From Austropuccinia psidii (lineage: Eukaryota > Basidiomycota > Pucciniomycetes > Pucciniales > Sphaerophragmiaceae): a stretch of DNA of 64,000 nucleotides. Below the pieces are notes generated by a model that worked only from the letters and a program-made list of their open reading frames with translations, made no database searches and was not told the origin of the DNA. A program made the translations under genes and the position numbers. The stretch lies in contig JALGQZ010000001.1 of the NCBI GenBank assembly GCA_023105745.1, positions 52,017,662 to 52,081,661 on the forward strand, read 5' to 3'. Positions 1 to 11,540 of the stretch are shown here, piece after piece (positions within the stretch are counted from its first letter, which is position 1; every line of letters begins with the position of its first letter).

Positions 1-1172
1 GGCCATCTTGAATTTGAAACTGTGTGATTGAATTCCCACAGTAAAATATGAATTGGCTCAATTGGGCCAAGTACGTACAGGTTGATTGATTACCGCCTGT
101 ATGAACCAATTGAGTTGTCCAAGAAGTATTGAAATACTTGATGCCTTGACAACTTATTGAAAAGATCTAATACCTTTTGAGAGTTGCCCTTAGAATAACC
201 CTGAATGAAATTGCCAACCCAACTCCTGCTGAGCCAGGTGATTGGAGTCCTTGAATGGTCTTCTGATTGCCGCCATGGATTACCAAACTGATGAGTCCAA
301 AGGTTCTCCTTCTAAATGGGCGTTGGATCTTGGTACCTTGAGTTAAGAAGGTTGATTTGGGTCCTGAAAACGTCACCATTGAATTGCTGAGCAAAAATGG
401 TGCATAATGGTATATAACACCATATATGCACCACTCCTGCAACCTTGAGTACGAGGTGCATGGAGGAATGAAGCAATCCTTCCTTAAGTTGAGGGAAATG
501 CTTGTTGAGATGATTTGGTGGCCTCTGGTGGTTGCCAGAGGCCATGACGGTGAAGTTGGTCCATGGTGGTCCAGGGCTAAAAATGGGTCCTACAGGATTT
601 ATGGCCAAAAATGGATCCAAGGTGTTTTTGGTCCAATTTGGGTCCAAGGGATTGGTGGCCAAAAATGGCTCAGGTGGGCCCAATTGTGGTTTGGGAACCA
701 CCTGGCCTTGGGGGCTAGGTGGCTGCCCCCTTTTGGCCTCATTGGATTAGGCCAAAAGGGGCCTAATCCGCCTACGGACCGTACGGACCGCGTATTACGG
801 CCCACGGACCATAGAAGCCGTGGGGGGCCCAAATGGCCCAAAAAGGCCATTTAGGCCAAAACCCCCATAATGAAAGGGGTGGCCATGGGGCCTGGAAGCT
901 CCTAGAAGACAAAGGGACCCCCCCAGGCCCAAAAACAGTGATGGAGGCCTGGGGGTTGGTGAGGTGGAAATTGGCCAAGAGGACCAATGACGCAGGATAT
1001 GGCCTGAGGCCATACGTGGCCAATGGAATGGGTTATGGCGTAAGAGCCATGGAACACCCAAAGGGGGTCAATTGGCCATAAATGATGTGACATGGTCAAT
1101 TGGCCCCAACTTGGCTCCAGGTTGGATTGCCGCCGCCATCAAGGAGGAGGGTCAAAATACGTGGTTGTGACA
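1..1172 (-). mobile_element. Family A LTR, minus orientation, cut by window start
   Basis: The stretch is the reverse complement of the LTR at 24345-25945: the Gtacaggt/Ctgtat-rich block near position 60-130, the GGCC-rich block (about 530-1080) and the terminal TGTCACAACC (read on minus, ending at 1172) all line up. The base run just outside it on minus (CAAGGAGTA) resembles the purine-rich sequence before the 3' LTR of E2, so it may be a 3' LTR. The short open frames inside it follow the GGCC-rich composition and are not genes. Confidence 0.85.
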
Positions 1173-1483
1173 TACTCCTTGAACTGGAGTGCATTTTTGT
1201 ATGCACTGTGGCTGGTTTTGTATATGTCCACAGAGCCTTGTTGTGGTGGTGTCAGCTCTTTTTGAAGGTAAAATGGTATTATCAGCTTCAGAATGACCCA
1301 TTTTAGTTGTTTTGAAGTCATCAACTGACCCTTTTCCTCCGTACCTCATTGGCCTCTGCCATAATCACGTCTATTACTTTTCTGGGAGCTGCTTGAGGGG
1401 TTATAGCTGGCTCCTGACCTGGTTGAAAGGATAATTATGGTTAAAAAGGCTTAAAACAGTAATTTTACGTTAAAAAACTTACT

Positions 1484-1680
1484 ATTGGCCAATTCTTTGG
1501 CTTTATGAAGAGTATTACTTATTTCCAAGTTGACTAATTCAGAAGAAATTGGCTCTGGTTGAATATTCTGAGTCACAATAATAGTACTGTTATGATCAGA
1601 ATTAACAGTACTGGCAGGAATAATGCTGGTTACTGTTGAGGCTGTTTCAATGTTTTCTTGTCTTACCACGTTGTCAGACA
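1484..1680 (-). CDS. Leader exon of family C element (N-terminal gag extension)
   Basis: A 197-bp open stretch flanked on minus by a pyrimidine-rich acceptor ending TTTTAG (AG at 1682-1681) and a GTAAGT donor (1483-1478). It encodes a polar, Ser/Thr/Ile-rich peptide starting SDNVVRQENIE with no recognisable domain. The matching position of element M1 has an equivalent exon (8261-8410) with the same TAG/TGT acceptor and a GT donor, which is the main support. Function unknown; inferred to be joined to gag by splicing. Confidence 0.45.
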
Positions 1681-1886
1681 CTAAAATCAATGAAAAAACC
1701 AATTAATTAAGTAAAAAAAGGATATTTCAAAAAAAAAAGAAATTAAAATATAAGCCTCACTTATAATATTAAAAAAATTATTTTTTATGGATTTTTTGAA
1801 TTATAAGTATTTTTTATATGTTTTTAAATTTTTCAATATAAGAAAAAGGATTTAAAAAGAGTAAAAAAATATGTCATAGGTAAAAT

Positions 1887-1904
1887 ATCACGGCTGGGCC
1901 CCCA
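1887..1904 (-). promoter_or_regulatory. tRNA-type primer-binding site of family C element
   Basis: Read on minus, the LTR ends ..CTTACA and two bases later TGGGGGCCCAGCCGTGAT begins. TGG is the complement of the CCA end of a tRNA, the usual start of a Ty3/gypsy minus-strand primer site. The M1 LTR is followed at the same distance by the similar TGGGGTCCTGGCCATGAT. The tRNA was not identified. Confidence 0.6.
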
Positions 1905-1906
1905 AA

Positions 1907-3751
1907 TGTAAGGTGTGGAAATGAAACTTTGATTAAAAATCAAGTACTTTTCCTCTCCTCAAATTTGTATAAGTTAAAAATCAATTAAAAATAGTAAGAA
2001 ATATTATTTTTAAGAGAAAACACGCCAATTTTATTGTTCATAGATTTATTAGTATAAAACAATAATATTATAAAGATTTATTTTTTAACCAACAATAAAA
2101 ATTTATCCAAAAATACTCTACCAGAGATATTTAAGGCTACAAAAGAAATTTCTTCAAGAGCATATTCAATTGGAATTAATTGAGAAAAGAACTGCAAGCA
2201 ATTAATTAAAGAAAAAAGTCTTTAAAAAGAATATTAAAGAGAAAACACACCCAAAAGTGACCAGAGTGAATTTGGAAACAATGTGACAAAGTTTACAGTG
2301 ATGAAAGATGCTTTAATTCACTTTTGGGGTGGTTCAGGGGTAAAAATGATTATAAAAGTTACAAACAATGATTATAATGATTTTTTCACGTGGTTAAAAG
2401 GTTCAAAATGATTTAAAAAAGGTGGTTGGAATCTTTTATTGATTGGTTTAAAAGTGTTTAAGCTAATTAATAAAAGGAAAAGATTCTAACATGAAGAGAA
2501 AAGTGGGGCGAAGACATTCTTTTATAGCCATCAATTCTCTTACTCCAAAATTAAAATTTACTCTTTTCAGTCGTGAAAAACAGTCTGACAACAGAAAAGC
2601 CAATTATGGCATCATTGAACCCTGGTTTAGACCCCAAAGGGCTGGTTTAACCATTTTTAGCCATTTTAGACCCTTAAATCAGCCATTACTATAGCAATAC
2701 CTGGCCTAGAGCCTTCAAAACAAGTCAGAATGTGTGTAAGAGGCGCAAAAAACCAGTTAAAACTGTTTTGAATATGATTGTTTTATCTTAAGGGTAGTTT
2801 TACCCTCTTGGCAACAGCTAAAACTACCCCAGTTGGTATCAAAACCTCATCATCAATTGAGTCCACAGACCCTGTAACTCAATTCCAGGCCAAAAGTGAT
2901 GAACTTTTTGCATGAATTTTGACATCCCATGCCTGTCAGCAAGGAACTTGGGGGTTTAACTCCCCCTTAGAGCTGGAGTTCCTTTTCCCCCCCAAATTTA
3001 ATCTTTCCAATTTATTTTTCCTTTAATTCCTCATCATGTATTATACTTATAATTTACATATGTAATTCAATTGAATTGTACAGTACAATACAGTAATAAC
3101 TGATACCTCATATGTAAATCAAAGTTCACTTATGTAATCCACGCGCACATTTTGACATTTCAATTGAATTCAATTGAAAATACTTCAATTCCTCATAGCT
3201 TCTAAACTAAACACAACACCTCAATTTTAACACAAAAATTGATGGTTAACACCACATGTGGTGTGAGTTAAATTAAAGTTTTGATGATTTTCAACTTTTT
3301 TATTGAAAATACTAAAAACTTAATTTAAGCATATTTAGAGTTGAGTTACAAGAATTTCACTCAGAGGTGACCCCACCTGATTTTCTATGAGGAATCCAAT
3401 GGTGAAATAATTTTTATATGTTTATTTATTGGATAAAAAGTTATAATAATTTTTATTTAACTTTTTTCCAAATTTATTTATTTTTTTACAATTTTGTTAA
3501 AATTTCATTTTTACTTAATTTTTTCAAGTATAAATGTAATTTTATAATTCCAAAATTTAATGTAATTTTATTTTTAAATTGTAATTAAATTTTTTATTTT
3601 GACTGTAATTTTATATTTATATTTTTATTTTAATAATATAAATAAATTTATTTTATTTTAATAATATAAATAAATTTATTTTATTTATATTTATATGTTA
3701 ATTTTGTATTTGTGGTCTTTTGGGTATATGAAACTACCTCTAAGGCTCACA
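1907..3751 (-). mobile_element. Family C LTR (5' LTR of nested element), 1845 bp
   Basis: On minus it starts TGTGAGCCTTAGAGG at 3751 and ends CTTACA at 1907. The start interrupts the integrase frame of M1 in the middle of the catalytic core (after the DRYRKPPMFLPC stretch), so this is an insertion into M1, not M1's own LTR. The first 41 bases can fold back (TGTG...CACA). The body is very AT-rich with an A/T-run block near 3470-3690. Confidence 0.75.
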
Positions 3752-6440
3752 CATGGTAAGAACATTGGAGGTTTTCTGTATCTGTCCACCAATACTAGAC
3801 ATGCATTATAACTCCTGTCTCCTCCTGGAGGTAAGGCTATTTCCCATGGCAATTTTGGTTCTTGGATTTGGATCATCATTCCAAGTTTCTTTCCTGTGGC
3901 TCTGTTTGATGTTTGACATCTTTCATAGGTTTGGCAGTATTCTGCAACATCATTTATCCAATTTTCCCACAAAGAACCTGGTTTGAGCCCTTTACAGTGT
4001 CCTATCTTCTGAGAGATGCCCAGATTCAACACTATCATGAAACTCATGTAATATAGTATTTATCAAGGTTCCATCTGTTAAGGTGATTACACATGTGTGT
4101 TTTGTCCTATGATACAGTATTCCATCAAGGAGGTGGAATATTCCTTCATCATATGCCTTTTTCCATATTTCATCTAGTTTGGATTAGAGTGATGGGTCTT
4201 TGCAGTCTTTCATAAAAAGTTGGCATAGGATATGACAGCTTGTATCCATCTTATAGCTTTCTTTAACTTGATTAAAGAATCCTGTGCCAATTTCTGTGAC
4301 ACATATGCCTTCTATATGGTTCTCTTCCTGTGGTACCCATGCTAGGTTTTCAGGTGTACTTGCTAAAGCCCATTTACTAATACCATCTACATTTTTGGGA
4401 ATACTTCCAGATTTATGAACTATAGTCATATTTCCTCTATATTCTTGGATAGCAATTTTCCATCTTAGCATATGTCTATTTGGTGTCTTCATGCTTAACA
4501 AAGATCTACAGCATTGCAGTCTGAAATTACATCAAACACTGTACCATCCAAGTAATAATGTAATTTTTCCAAATCCCACACAAAGAAAAGAAATTACATT
4601 TTTCTGGCTCCATATCTTGCTTCTGTTGGCTTAATTTGCCTTCAAATGAAGAAAATTGGTCTCTCAACAGGTTTATCATTGATAATTTGTGTCTGGTGTA
4701 GTGCAGCACCTAATCCTTCTCCACAAGAATCAATGTATAGTTTGAAAGGTAGCTTCCAATATGGAATTAGAAGTAATGGGGCATTTTTGAGGGAATTCTT
4801 CAATTCCTCATATGCTTTGACTCTTTCTTCAGTCATTTCATAAACTGTCTGTTGGTAACAGAGTTTATACAAGGATCTGGCAATTCCTGTAAAGTCCTTT
4901 ATATTCTGTCTTTAGTAACAAGCAAATCCTGGAAATGATTGCATTTCTTTTTTGGTTTGGGGAATTGGTTTCAGTAGTACTTCTGCTACTTTGTTTCTAT
5001 CTATGCCCAAGCTTAGTCCAGATACAACATGCCCTAGTGCCTTTAGCTCACTATATGCAAAATGACAATTTTTGAGGGAAATTTTCATATTCACTTGGAA
5101 TAGCTTTTATAGTACTCTTTCTAGTCTTGTTAAGTTACTTTCCCAAGTTTCTGAGAAAACTATGATATAATCAATATAGATAATTAACCATCATTCTGAT
5201 ACCTCTTCAGGAAATATGGTGCTCATCATCCTTTGATAATGGAAAGGTTCATTTTTTATGCTAGATGGAATTCTTAAGTATTCATATATCCCACAGTGAA
5301 CTATTATCCTCAGTAGTTTATTAGAATTATATATCAAGACATTTTGATGAAATCCCTTCAGAGCATCGATGGCTGTAATGACCTTAGCCTGTGACATTTG
5401 TGTCAATGTCCCATTAATTATGGGTATTGGATATTTGTCAGGGATAGTGTAGGTCTTTAGAGCTCTAAAATCCCCTACCATCCTTCATTTTACATTATGC
5501 TAATTAATAATGACACGTATAGTGACCTCTACCTGTTCATTATGTCCTACTTTCCTTAATACCCCAAGGTCCATTAATTCTTTAATGTGTCCCTCTAAGG
5601 CTTCTCTAGCTCTTGGGCTAGCTGGGTAAGCTGGTCTTCTTAACAGGGGTGGATAATGTCTACTTCATGTCCAATAATGGCACCTAGTGGCTCTTTGTCA
5701 GTTTCAAACGCATTTTTATATTTTAATAACAGGTCAATCAATTTTTCTTTCATTTGTCTGTTAATTCTTGATTGAATTCTGCCTCTTTGAGTTGGTCCCA
5801 TATGAGAAATATTTTTCTGGGATATTCTCTTCATTTTTTATGACTGTAAGTTGGTTTTTGTTATTTAAAAAACCAAATTTCTGCCTCTTATTGTCTCCTA
5901 TGGTAAAATATCTGTCTTTTTGATTTTAAATATCTATGCCATAAACTGACAAGTAATTATTTTGAAGTATAAAGTGGTTACAATTACAGTTGTCCATTAC
6001 TACAAACTCCACTTTCACTCTTATACATTTTGAAGGGTGAGGAAAAATTAATGTTAAGTCAATTATTCCAAGGGGCTTCATGCTTTCACTTGAACTACTA
6101 AATTTTACTCCTTGTATTGGTATAAGGTTTCCTTCCCAATATGGTACAATTTATTTGAAATAACCTATACCAACACATGTACAGTATGCTCCTATATCCA
6201 AGTTCACTTTTGCCTCTTGGTTTTCAATCATGACAATGCTTATACTTGACTTTCTAGCTTTATATCCCATTCCTTTTGCTGGTGTGGCTCTATACAGTTT
6301 GGAATCTTGTATGTTTGTCAGGCTTGTATCAGATTCTCCAATGTGTGGTAAGTTTGAGTTGACATCTAATATTTCATATATTAAATCAATATTATTGATT
6401 TGTGCATTAATTATATTAATTTCATCACTTTCAGAGTTTT
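3752..6440 (-). pseudogene. pol: M1 pol: protease, RT, RNase H, partial integrase
   Basis: Pieces in order on minus: protease active region near 6235-6180, reading LDIGAY where an active enzyme has D-S/T-G, so the Thr/Ser is lost; RT from about 5700, with MVGDFRALKTYTIPDKYPIP and DALKGFHQN; catalytic box near 5180 reads YIDY instead of YIDD; RT thumb and RNase H start ([14 protein letters not shown], 4740-4710); RNase H end ([14 protein letters not shown], about 4470-4430); integrase zinc region CQTYERCQ near 3935-3910 and part of the core (LVLVDRYRK, about 3800). The core stops where the LTR inserts. Many in-frame stops and at least five frame breaks. Product would copy and integrate element cDNA; this copy cannot. 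Confidence 0.85.
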
Positions 6441-8174
6441 CTTAATCTTCAGTGTCTTTTTCAGAATATTATTCTTCTTCTTTGTAATTGGAGTCCTCTG
6501 TTTCCACAATTTCACTGATCTTTGCTTTTTTAAGGCAATTATTGGCTAAATGTCCAATACCTCCACATTTGTGTCATTTTCCTTTCTCATTAGTGTTGGT
6601 TGTATTGGGCTTGAAGGGTTCCCTTGGTTTATCTTTCTGCATAAATGGTTTATTTGGAATTTTGTTGTCGAATTTTTTTCCAAGTTCTACCAATCTTAGT
6701 TCTTGTCACTATATCGTTTAGTGCATTGATATACTCTTCTGTGGAGCATGGCTCTATGCACCTGCTTCTCAGGGAATTTTTTAATTCCCCTCCAAATTTC
6801 TTGAGTATCTTCATGTGCACCATCTTTTGTGACATTTCTGGGTACAGTTCATTCAACCTTTCAACTTGTCTTAAGAACCAAGTCAAAGGTTTATCCTTAT
6901 CTGAATCAAAGAAGGAATTTTAAAATTCATTTTCTATTTTGTACCTCCAGGGATCATTTTTTCACAAAGACCAGGTACTTTTACCATTAGTTTGTCTTAT
7001 GTCATAATAACATCATTTTGCAGAGTTTTCAAATAATAATGGTAATATTTCAGTGATTAATTCATCTGGTATGGCATAATCTTCTTTTAACATATCAATT
7101 TTTTTAATGAATGACATATAGTCATATTCTCCTTCACCTGTGAATGTTGGCCATTCTCTTAATTGAGGTGGATCCTTCATTAAGACTTGGTTATTGTCTT
7201 GATGACTCAAGTATTTCATGAATGAATTTGTTATTTCCTCTTTGGTTTAACAGGAATTCTTATGTGAGAAAATCAGGTTTATCACTTTGGCATATTTAAG
7301 TTAGCCTCATTTATTTTATCCATTTTTTCAATAATCAGTCTTATTTCACTTTGGATGTCATCCTTAAGATTCATTATTGCTTCATCACTCTTTTCTACTT
7401 GGTCTAGAAGTAAATTTTGATGTGATGAAGTCTTTTCTTCAACTTTTTCAACAGAAATACTTAATTTGTTCAATTTTTATGTTAAATTGTCAATGCTCAC
7501 TTCATAATTTATTTTAAAAGTTTTTTATTCAATATCTTTTATGTATTTATACAATTCTTGTTTTACTTGTATCAATTTTTGAGTATTGTCAATTAAAATT
7601 TTTGGTTTATTAGTTTCAAACATAAATTCAATTTTATCAATTTCTTTTGTATTTTGTACAGGAATATTTGTTAAAGATGATAAGCTGTTATTTATTTCTT
7701 GTAAAGATAATAGACTATTTCTAATGTATTTAAGAGGTGATATATGATTTTTAATTTCAGTCAAATTACTTACAACATCAGGAGACAAAGTGCTTTCTTT
7801 GGGAAATGAGGTTTTCTTATTCTTTTTTCCTCTTTGTCCTTGAATTCCATCAAGGTTCTGGCCATGTTGAAGACATTGTCCATGGCATCTTCTTGGATCT
7901 TTGGGATCCTGTAGTTTGGGGAATATGGTTTCCTCCAATTTTTTTTCTTGTTCTTCTCCACTTCCTGGGGAAGTTGGTTGGCTTGAGGCTTTCTGGTAGA
8001 AGCTAATGGGGCTTCTTCCTTTTTGGCATGGTATTCCTTTACCTGTTGGATATGGCACTTCCTTGTGTGGACTCTGTTCCACTGGGGAACTTTCCCTTTC
8101 TTTTTCCTTTTGAGGGATCAATTCCACTTCTGAGTTCACCTACATCTGATTGGATGGAGTATTGGGATCCTCTT
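6440..8174 (-). pseudogene. gag: M1 gag: coiled-coil region, capsid and zinc knuckle
   Basis: The longest open piece (8139-7525) is a Lys/Glu/Ser-rich region ending in helical, coiled-coil-like sequence; 7473-7282 continues it. 7219-7013 and 6886-6650 match Ty3/gypsy capsid (WPTFTGEGEYDYMSF; TWFLRQVERLNELYPEMSQ). The zinc knuckle near 6585-6540 reads as stop-HKCGGIGHLANNC: a CX2CX4HX4C knuckle whose first Cys codon has become TGA. Gag would form the particle shell. A start at ATG 8185 is in another frame; joining the exon 8261-8410 through an acceptor at 8176-8175 enters the long frame with a single TAG in between. Confidence 0.8.
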
Positions 8175-8260
8175 CTAGTAGTCATAGTGAAAATTTGAGA
8201 AAACAAAAGATTTCATAACACAAAAACTTTTTTTATGGCAATTGAAAAAGAGTTACTCAC

Positions 8261-8410
8261 CTTCAGAGTCCTTAATAGTGGGTCCTGGAAGGACTAATTT
8301 CTTAGCTTTATTTTTCTTATTGACAGTTGGTGTTTGAGAACTTGGAAAAATTTGTTCCACCAATCTTTCAACAGTGGTTTGATTATCCTCTGCTGGGTTG
8401 TCTGCAAACA
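8261..8410 (-). CDS. M1 leader exon spliced to gag
   Basis: A 150-bp open exon bordered on minus by a pyrimidine-rich acceptor (CTTTTTAG, AG at 8412-8411) and a GTGAGT donor (8260-8255). Joined to the acceptor CTACTAG at 8176-8175 (86-bp intron) it reads ..KDSE-EEDPNTPSNQM and then, after one TAG, the long gag frame. The peptide (VFADNPAEDNQTTVER..) has no known domain. The conservation of both splice sites with 1484-1680 supports it; expression is inferred. Confidence 0.5.
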
Positions 8411-8885
8411 CTAAAAAGACAAATATAAATAAGTCTTTTTTTCAAAAGTGTTATTTTTGATAAGATATGAAAATTTCCATGTAAAAATTGCTTTTATATC
8501 TTTGAATGAATAAAATGAATCAAAGAAATGATCAAAAAGAATAAAAATAATTTTTTAATTGGTTTATATATATATATATTACTTTTATATATTTATTTTT
8601 GAAGTATAAAAAAAATTTAACATCATTCTTTTGAGATTAATTTATAATATAAACTCGTTTTTAATTTATAAATATCTTTATTAATCACTAGGGTCACTCA
8701 AAGAAAGTTCTTGCAAGTCTAAGGGTGTGAAAAACCATGTGTAAGATAGTACAATTGCTTTCCAAATGCCTCAATAGCTCTTAAAATCAATAAATATATA
8801 ATTTTTATATAATTTTATAACTATAAATATAATTTATTATTAGATGAACCCAATTTGAATCTTTTTCAAAGGTCTTTAGGTAAAA

Positions 8886-8903
8886 ATCATGGCCAGGACC
8901 CCA
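8886..8903 (-). promoter_or_regulatory. M1 primer-binding site
   Basis: TGGGGTCCTGGCCATGAT on minus starts two bases after the LTR end at 8906. Same position and layout as the site at 1904-1887. Suggests tRNA-primed reverse transcription. Confidence 0.55.
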
Positions 8904-8905
8904 TA

Positions 8906-10521
8906 TGTAAGTCTTGACTATGAAGCAATAAGTAAATATTACAAATATTTCACTTCTTTTACTATGAATTTCCTTATTAATTTAATTAATAAAATAAAGA
9001 ATTATTAGAATTATGGCATAAAATTATTATATTATAAAAATATAATATAACAAAAATGAATATATTAATACATTTAAAGCTCTTTATTATTTTTACCAAC
9101 AAATAATAAAGGGATGAAAAATTGTTTTTTAATAATAAAAAACAATTAAAAAATAATAGTACCAATATTAGTGTTTTATATTAATATAAAAATTATTTAT
9201 ATTAATATACAAATTATTAAAAGTAAAAATAGAGAAAATAACCTACTTTTAACATTTAATATAACAATTTTGAAAGAATTTATGCCAAAAAATGTAAATA
9301 CAACTTATTTAAACTGTACTTACAAAATAAAATAAGAAAAATTACAAATATTCTTAATTTTACATGGAAAATAAGATTTATAGAGAAATATAACAAAAAC
9401 AATTAAAAAAATGGAGTATTACACCATCATTTAGAGTTATCACTATAACTCTAAGTTTAATGACATCATAGGCTTTGCAGAAGCCTTAGCTTTGTGGATT
9501 TCATTAGTATTAATGATAATATAGTAGTATTCACCAGTTCTATCACTCATATGACTGTTAAACTTAAAAGAAGATTACAGTGAGTGATCATAAATCATCA
9601 ATTTTAAGCTTAAGCTTTTATCATTAATAACTTTGTAGTTACACACAATACAGCCATTAAGAGAGTGAATTCTGATATATTGGAATTTCCTCATTAAACT
9701 TCCAAGAGGATTTCATTATATAATCAAAATTCTATTTCTGATGAGTTCTCTTGTAGCTCCTCTTTTCTGTTAAAATTTAATATTTTAAACTTCAAACCAT
9801 GATTTCAGGGGTTTGTACCTTGAATCTTATGATGAAAACTACCTCATTCTTCACATATAAAGTAATAGAGCCTGAATATCCACTTTATTTTAAGCTTGGA
9901 TCACCTTTGCAGCAAAGTGGTCAACAGCTCTAGCAATTTTGTTCAATAAACCCTTACCAGTTATAACCTTGTTTATAGCTTGTCAAATAAAGCTCATATC
10001 TGTATTCTTACAGTAATTAATTGTTAAATTTATTTTTGGTTTAACTATCTATCATGTATATTCCAGGAGATATTAGCTAAAAACCATGAATGTATGCACT
10101 GATCATAAAAGTGCATATATTCAGCTTAATTCCTTAAGTATTCATTTTAGAGAAATGACATAAAATTATTTTATGTGTAGTCTTCCAAGGGGAATCTAAT
10201 GGTAAAAATTATTTTACATGTTGTTTCATTTGTTTCTGATATAAATAAGAATTTATATCTTTTTATGGCATTTTTGCTTATTACTCATTAGTTATTGGAT
10301 TTACAGATATGCCATAAAAATGATATATGTGTGTTTTATCATGAGGAATCTAATGGTGTAATTCATTTCACATGTTTATTCATCAGATTTAAAGTTAATT
10401 CAGAATTTATGCTTCTTTATAGTATTTTTACTTATTTTAAGATAATTACTTAGAGGAATAATTATTGTAAAGTTTTTCTTGTGACCTTTTTGGATATGTG
10501 GTCATATCTCAAAGGCTCACA
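8906..10521 (-). mobile_element. M1 5' LTR (family C), 1616 bp
   Basis: On minus it starts TGTGAGCCTTTGAGATATG at 10521 and ends GACTTACA at 8906. The first 42 bases (10521-10480) form a long hairpin (GATATG pairing with CATATC inside TGTGA/TCACA ends). The middle (9000-9250) is nearly pure A/T with the shared word ACCAACAAATAATAAA. The plus-strand copy at 17643 aligns over most of its length, e.g. the ATCATGCACT-like and 'tgtagttaca' blocks. Confidence 0.75.
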
Positions 10522-11540
10522 TGAACTTTACAATGTTTTGTTTTTATTTTATCAAAGTCACCAATAGTAGAAGGCTTCCTGAAGCATAAGGAATTGTATT
10601 TACTAGACTTTTTTGTTTGTAGCTATATAAGTATCTAAATTTTTTTTTTTTTTGAAATCCTTTGTATGTATACCTATACCAATTGTGTGGTGTTCTCTGA
10701 TGTCATGAGTCAATGATGTAAGTATGGTGCAGTTGAATATGCCATGGCATCACAGTCAATATCATGCACTGATCTTTTAGTTGTTTTATGATTAATTTAC
10801 GAGCTTTTAGCAAGGACAATTTCAATAATCTGTTGAGATTTTATTTCCATCAACCTGCTAAAATATATTTTAATTTTTCATACAAAAACCGCAAGTTTGA
10901 ACCCCCTTAATTAGTTTTTGAAAACAAAAAATTTATCAAATTTTATAAGTATTTGGAACTATTTTTCAAAAAAAATTATTCTTATTGAGAAAAGCTTTGA
11001 TATTTTAATTTTAAACAACTTTTTTTCATATTTGACAATTACTCAATTCTCTTCATTTAGATATTTGAATTGTATAATAATCCACTCTATCAGATCATGA
11101 ATTGAAGAGTATTGCTTTGACACCCCTTAATGTTTATAAATACTCTCTGCTGTATTTCATTGGCATACTAAATAGAAAAAGAGTTAGAAATGGTTTAGAA
11201 TTTCTCAAGAGACAAAACAACTGTTATACATAAACCATTTTGCAGTGGAGTCCTGTGACCCACACTTCACAAGAGGAATGCAGAGAAAGCATAGTTTTTT
11301 TGCAGCTCAAGACCTGTTTGATGCCTTTCAAGAAGAAACATCCTATATCAATATTTATAATATCTTGTTATGGAAATCGACCTCTGGCTGCTTTACTCCA
11401 AGCCAATAGGGTTCTTGTTGGACACTCTCAAGACGCTTAGGATGAGATAGTGTCTGTTGAGGCCAGCTTGAACTCTTGTGTCGTCATTTCCCAATAAACG
11501 AAAGCAAAGCAAATGAGATGTTGATTTTCCATGAGACGGT
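10522..11540. other. No gene seen; 3' flank of the AAA ATPase gene
   Basis: AT-rich sequence with short A/T runs (for example 10637-10650) and only short open frames without codon bias or recognisable motifs. It lies between the M1 LTR and the end of the host gene and probably includes that gene's 3' untranslated region. Confidence 0.5.

Larger units (their letters stand above)
1173..1906 (-). mobile_element. 5' leader of a truncated family C Ty3/gypsy element
   Basis: On the minus strand this directly follows the 3' end of the LTR at 1907-3751. It begins with a primer-binding site (1904-1887), then a leader exon (1484-1680). No capsid, RT or integrase frame follows; the element is broken where the family A LTR begins. 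The part 1173-1480 has no recognisable gene. Confidence 0.6.
3752..10521 (-). mobile_element. M1: decayed minus-strand Ty3/gypsy element
   Basis: Order on minus: 5' LTR (10521-8906), tRNA-type primer site, spliced leader exon, gag, protease, RT, RNase H, integrase, cut at 3752 by the family C LTR insertion. The integrase C-terminus and 3' LTR are not present in this window. All coding parts carry stops and frameshifts. The LTR family (C) equals that of the element that later inserted into it. Confidence 0.8.
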
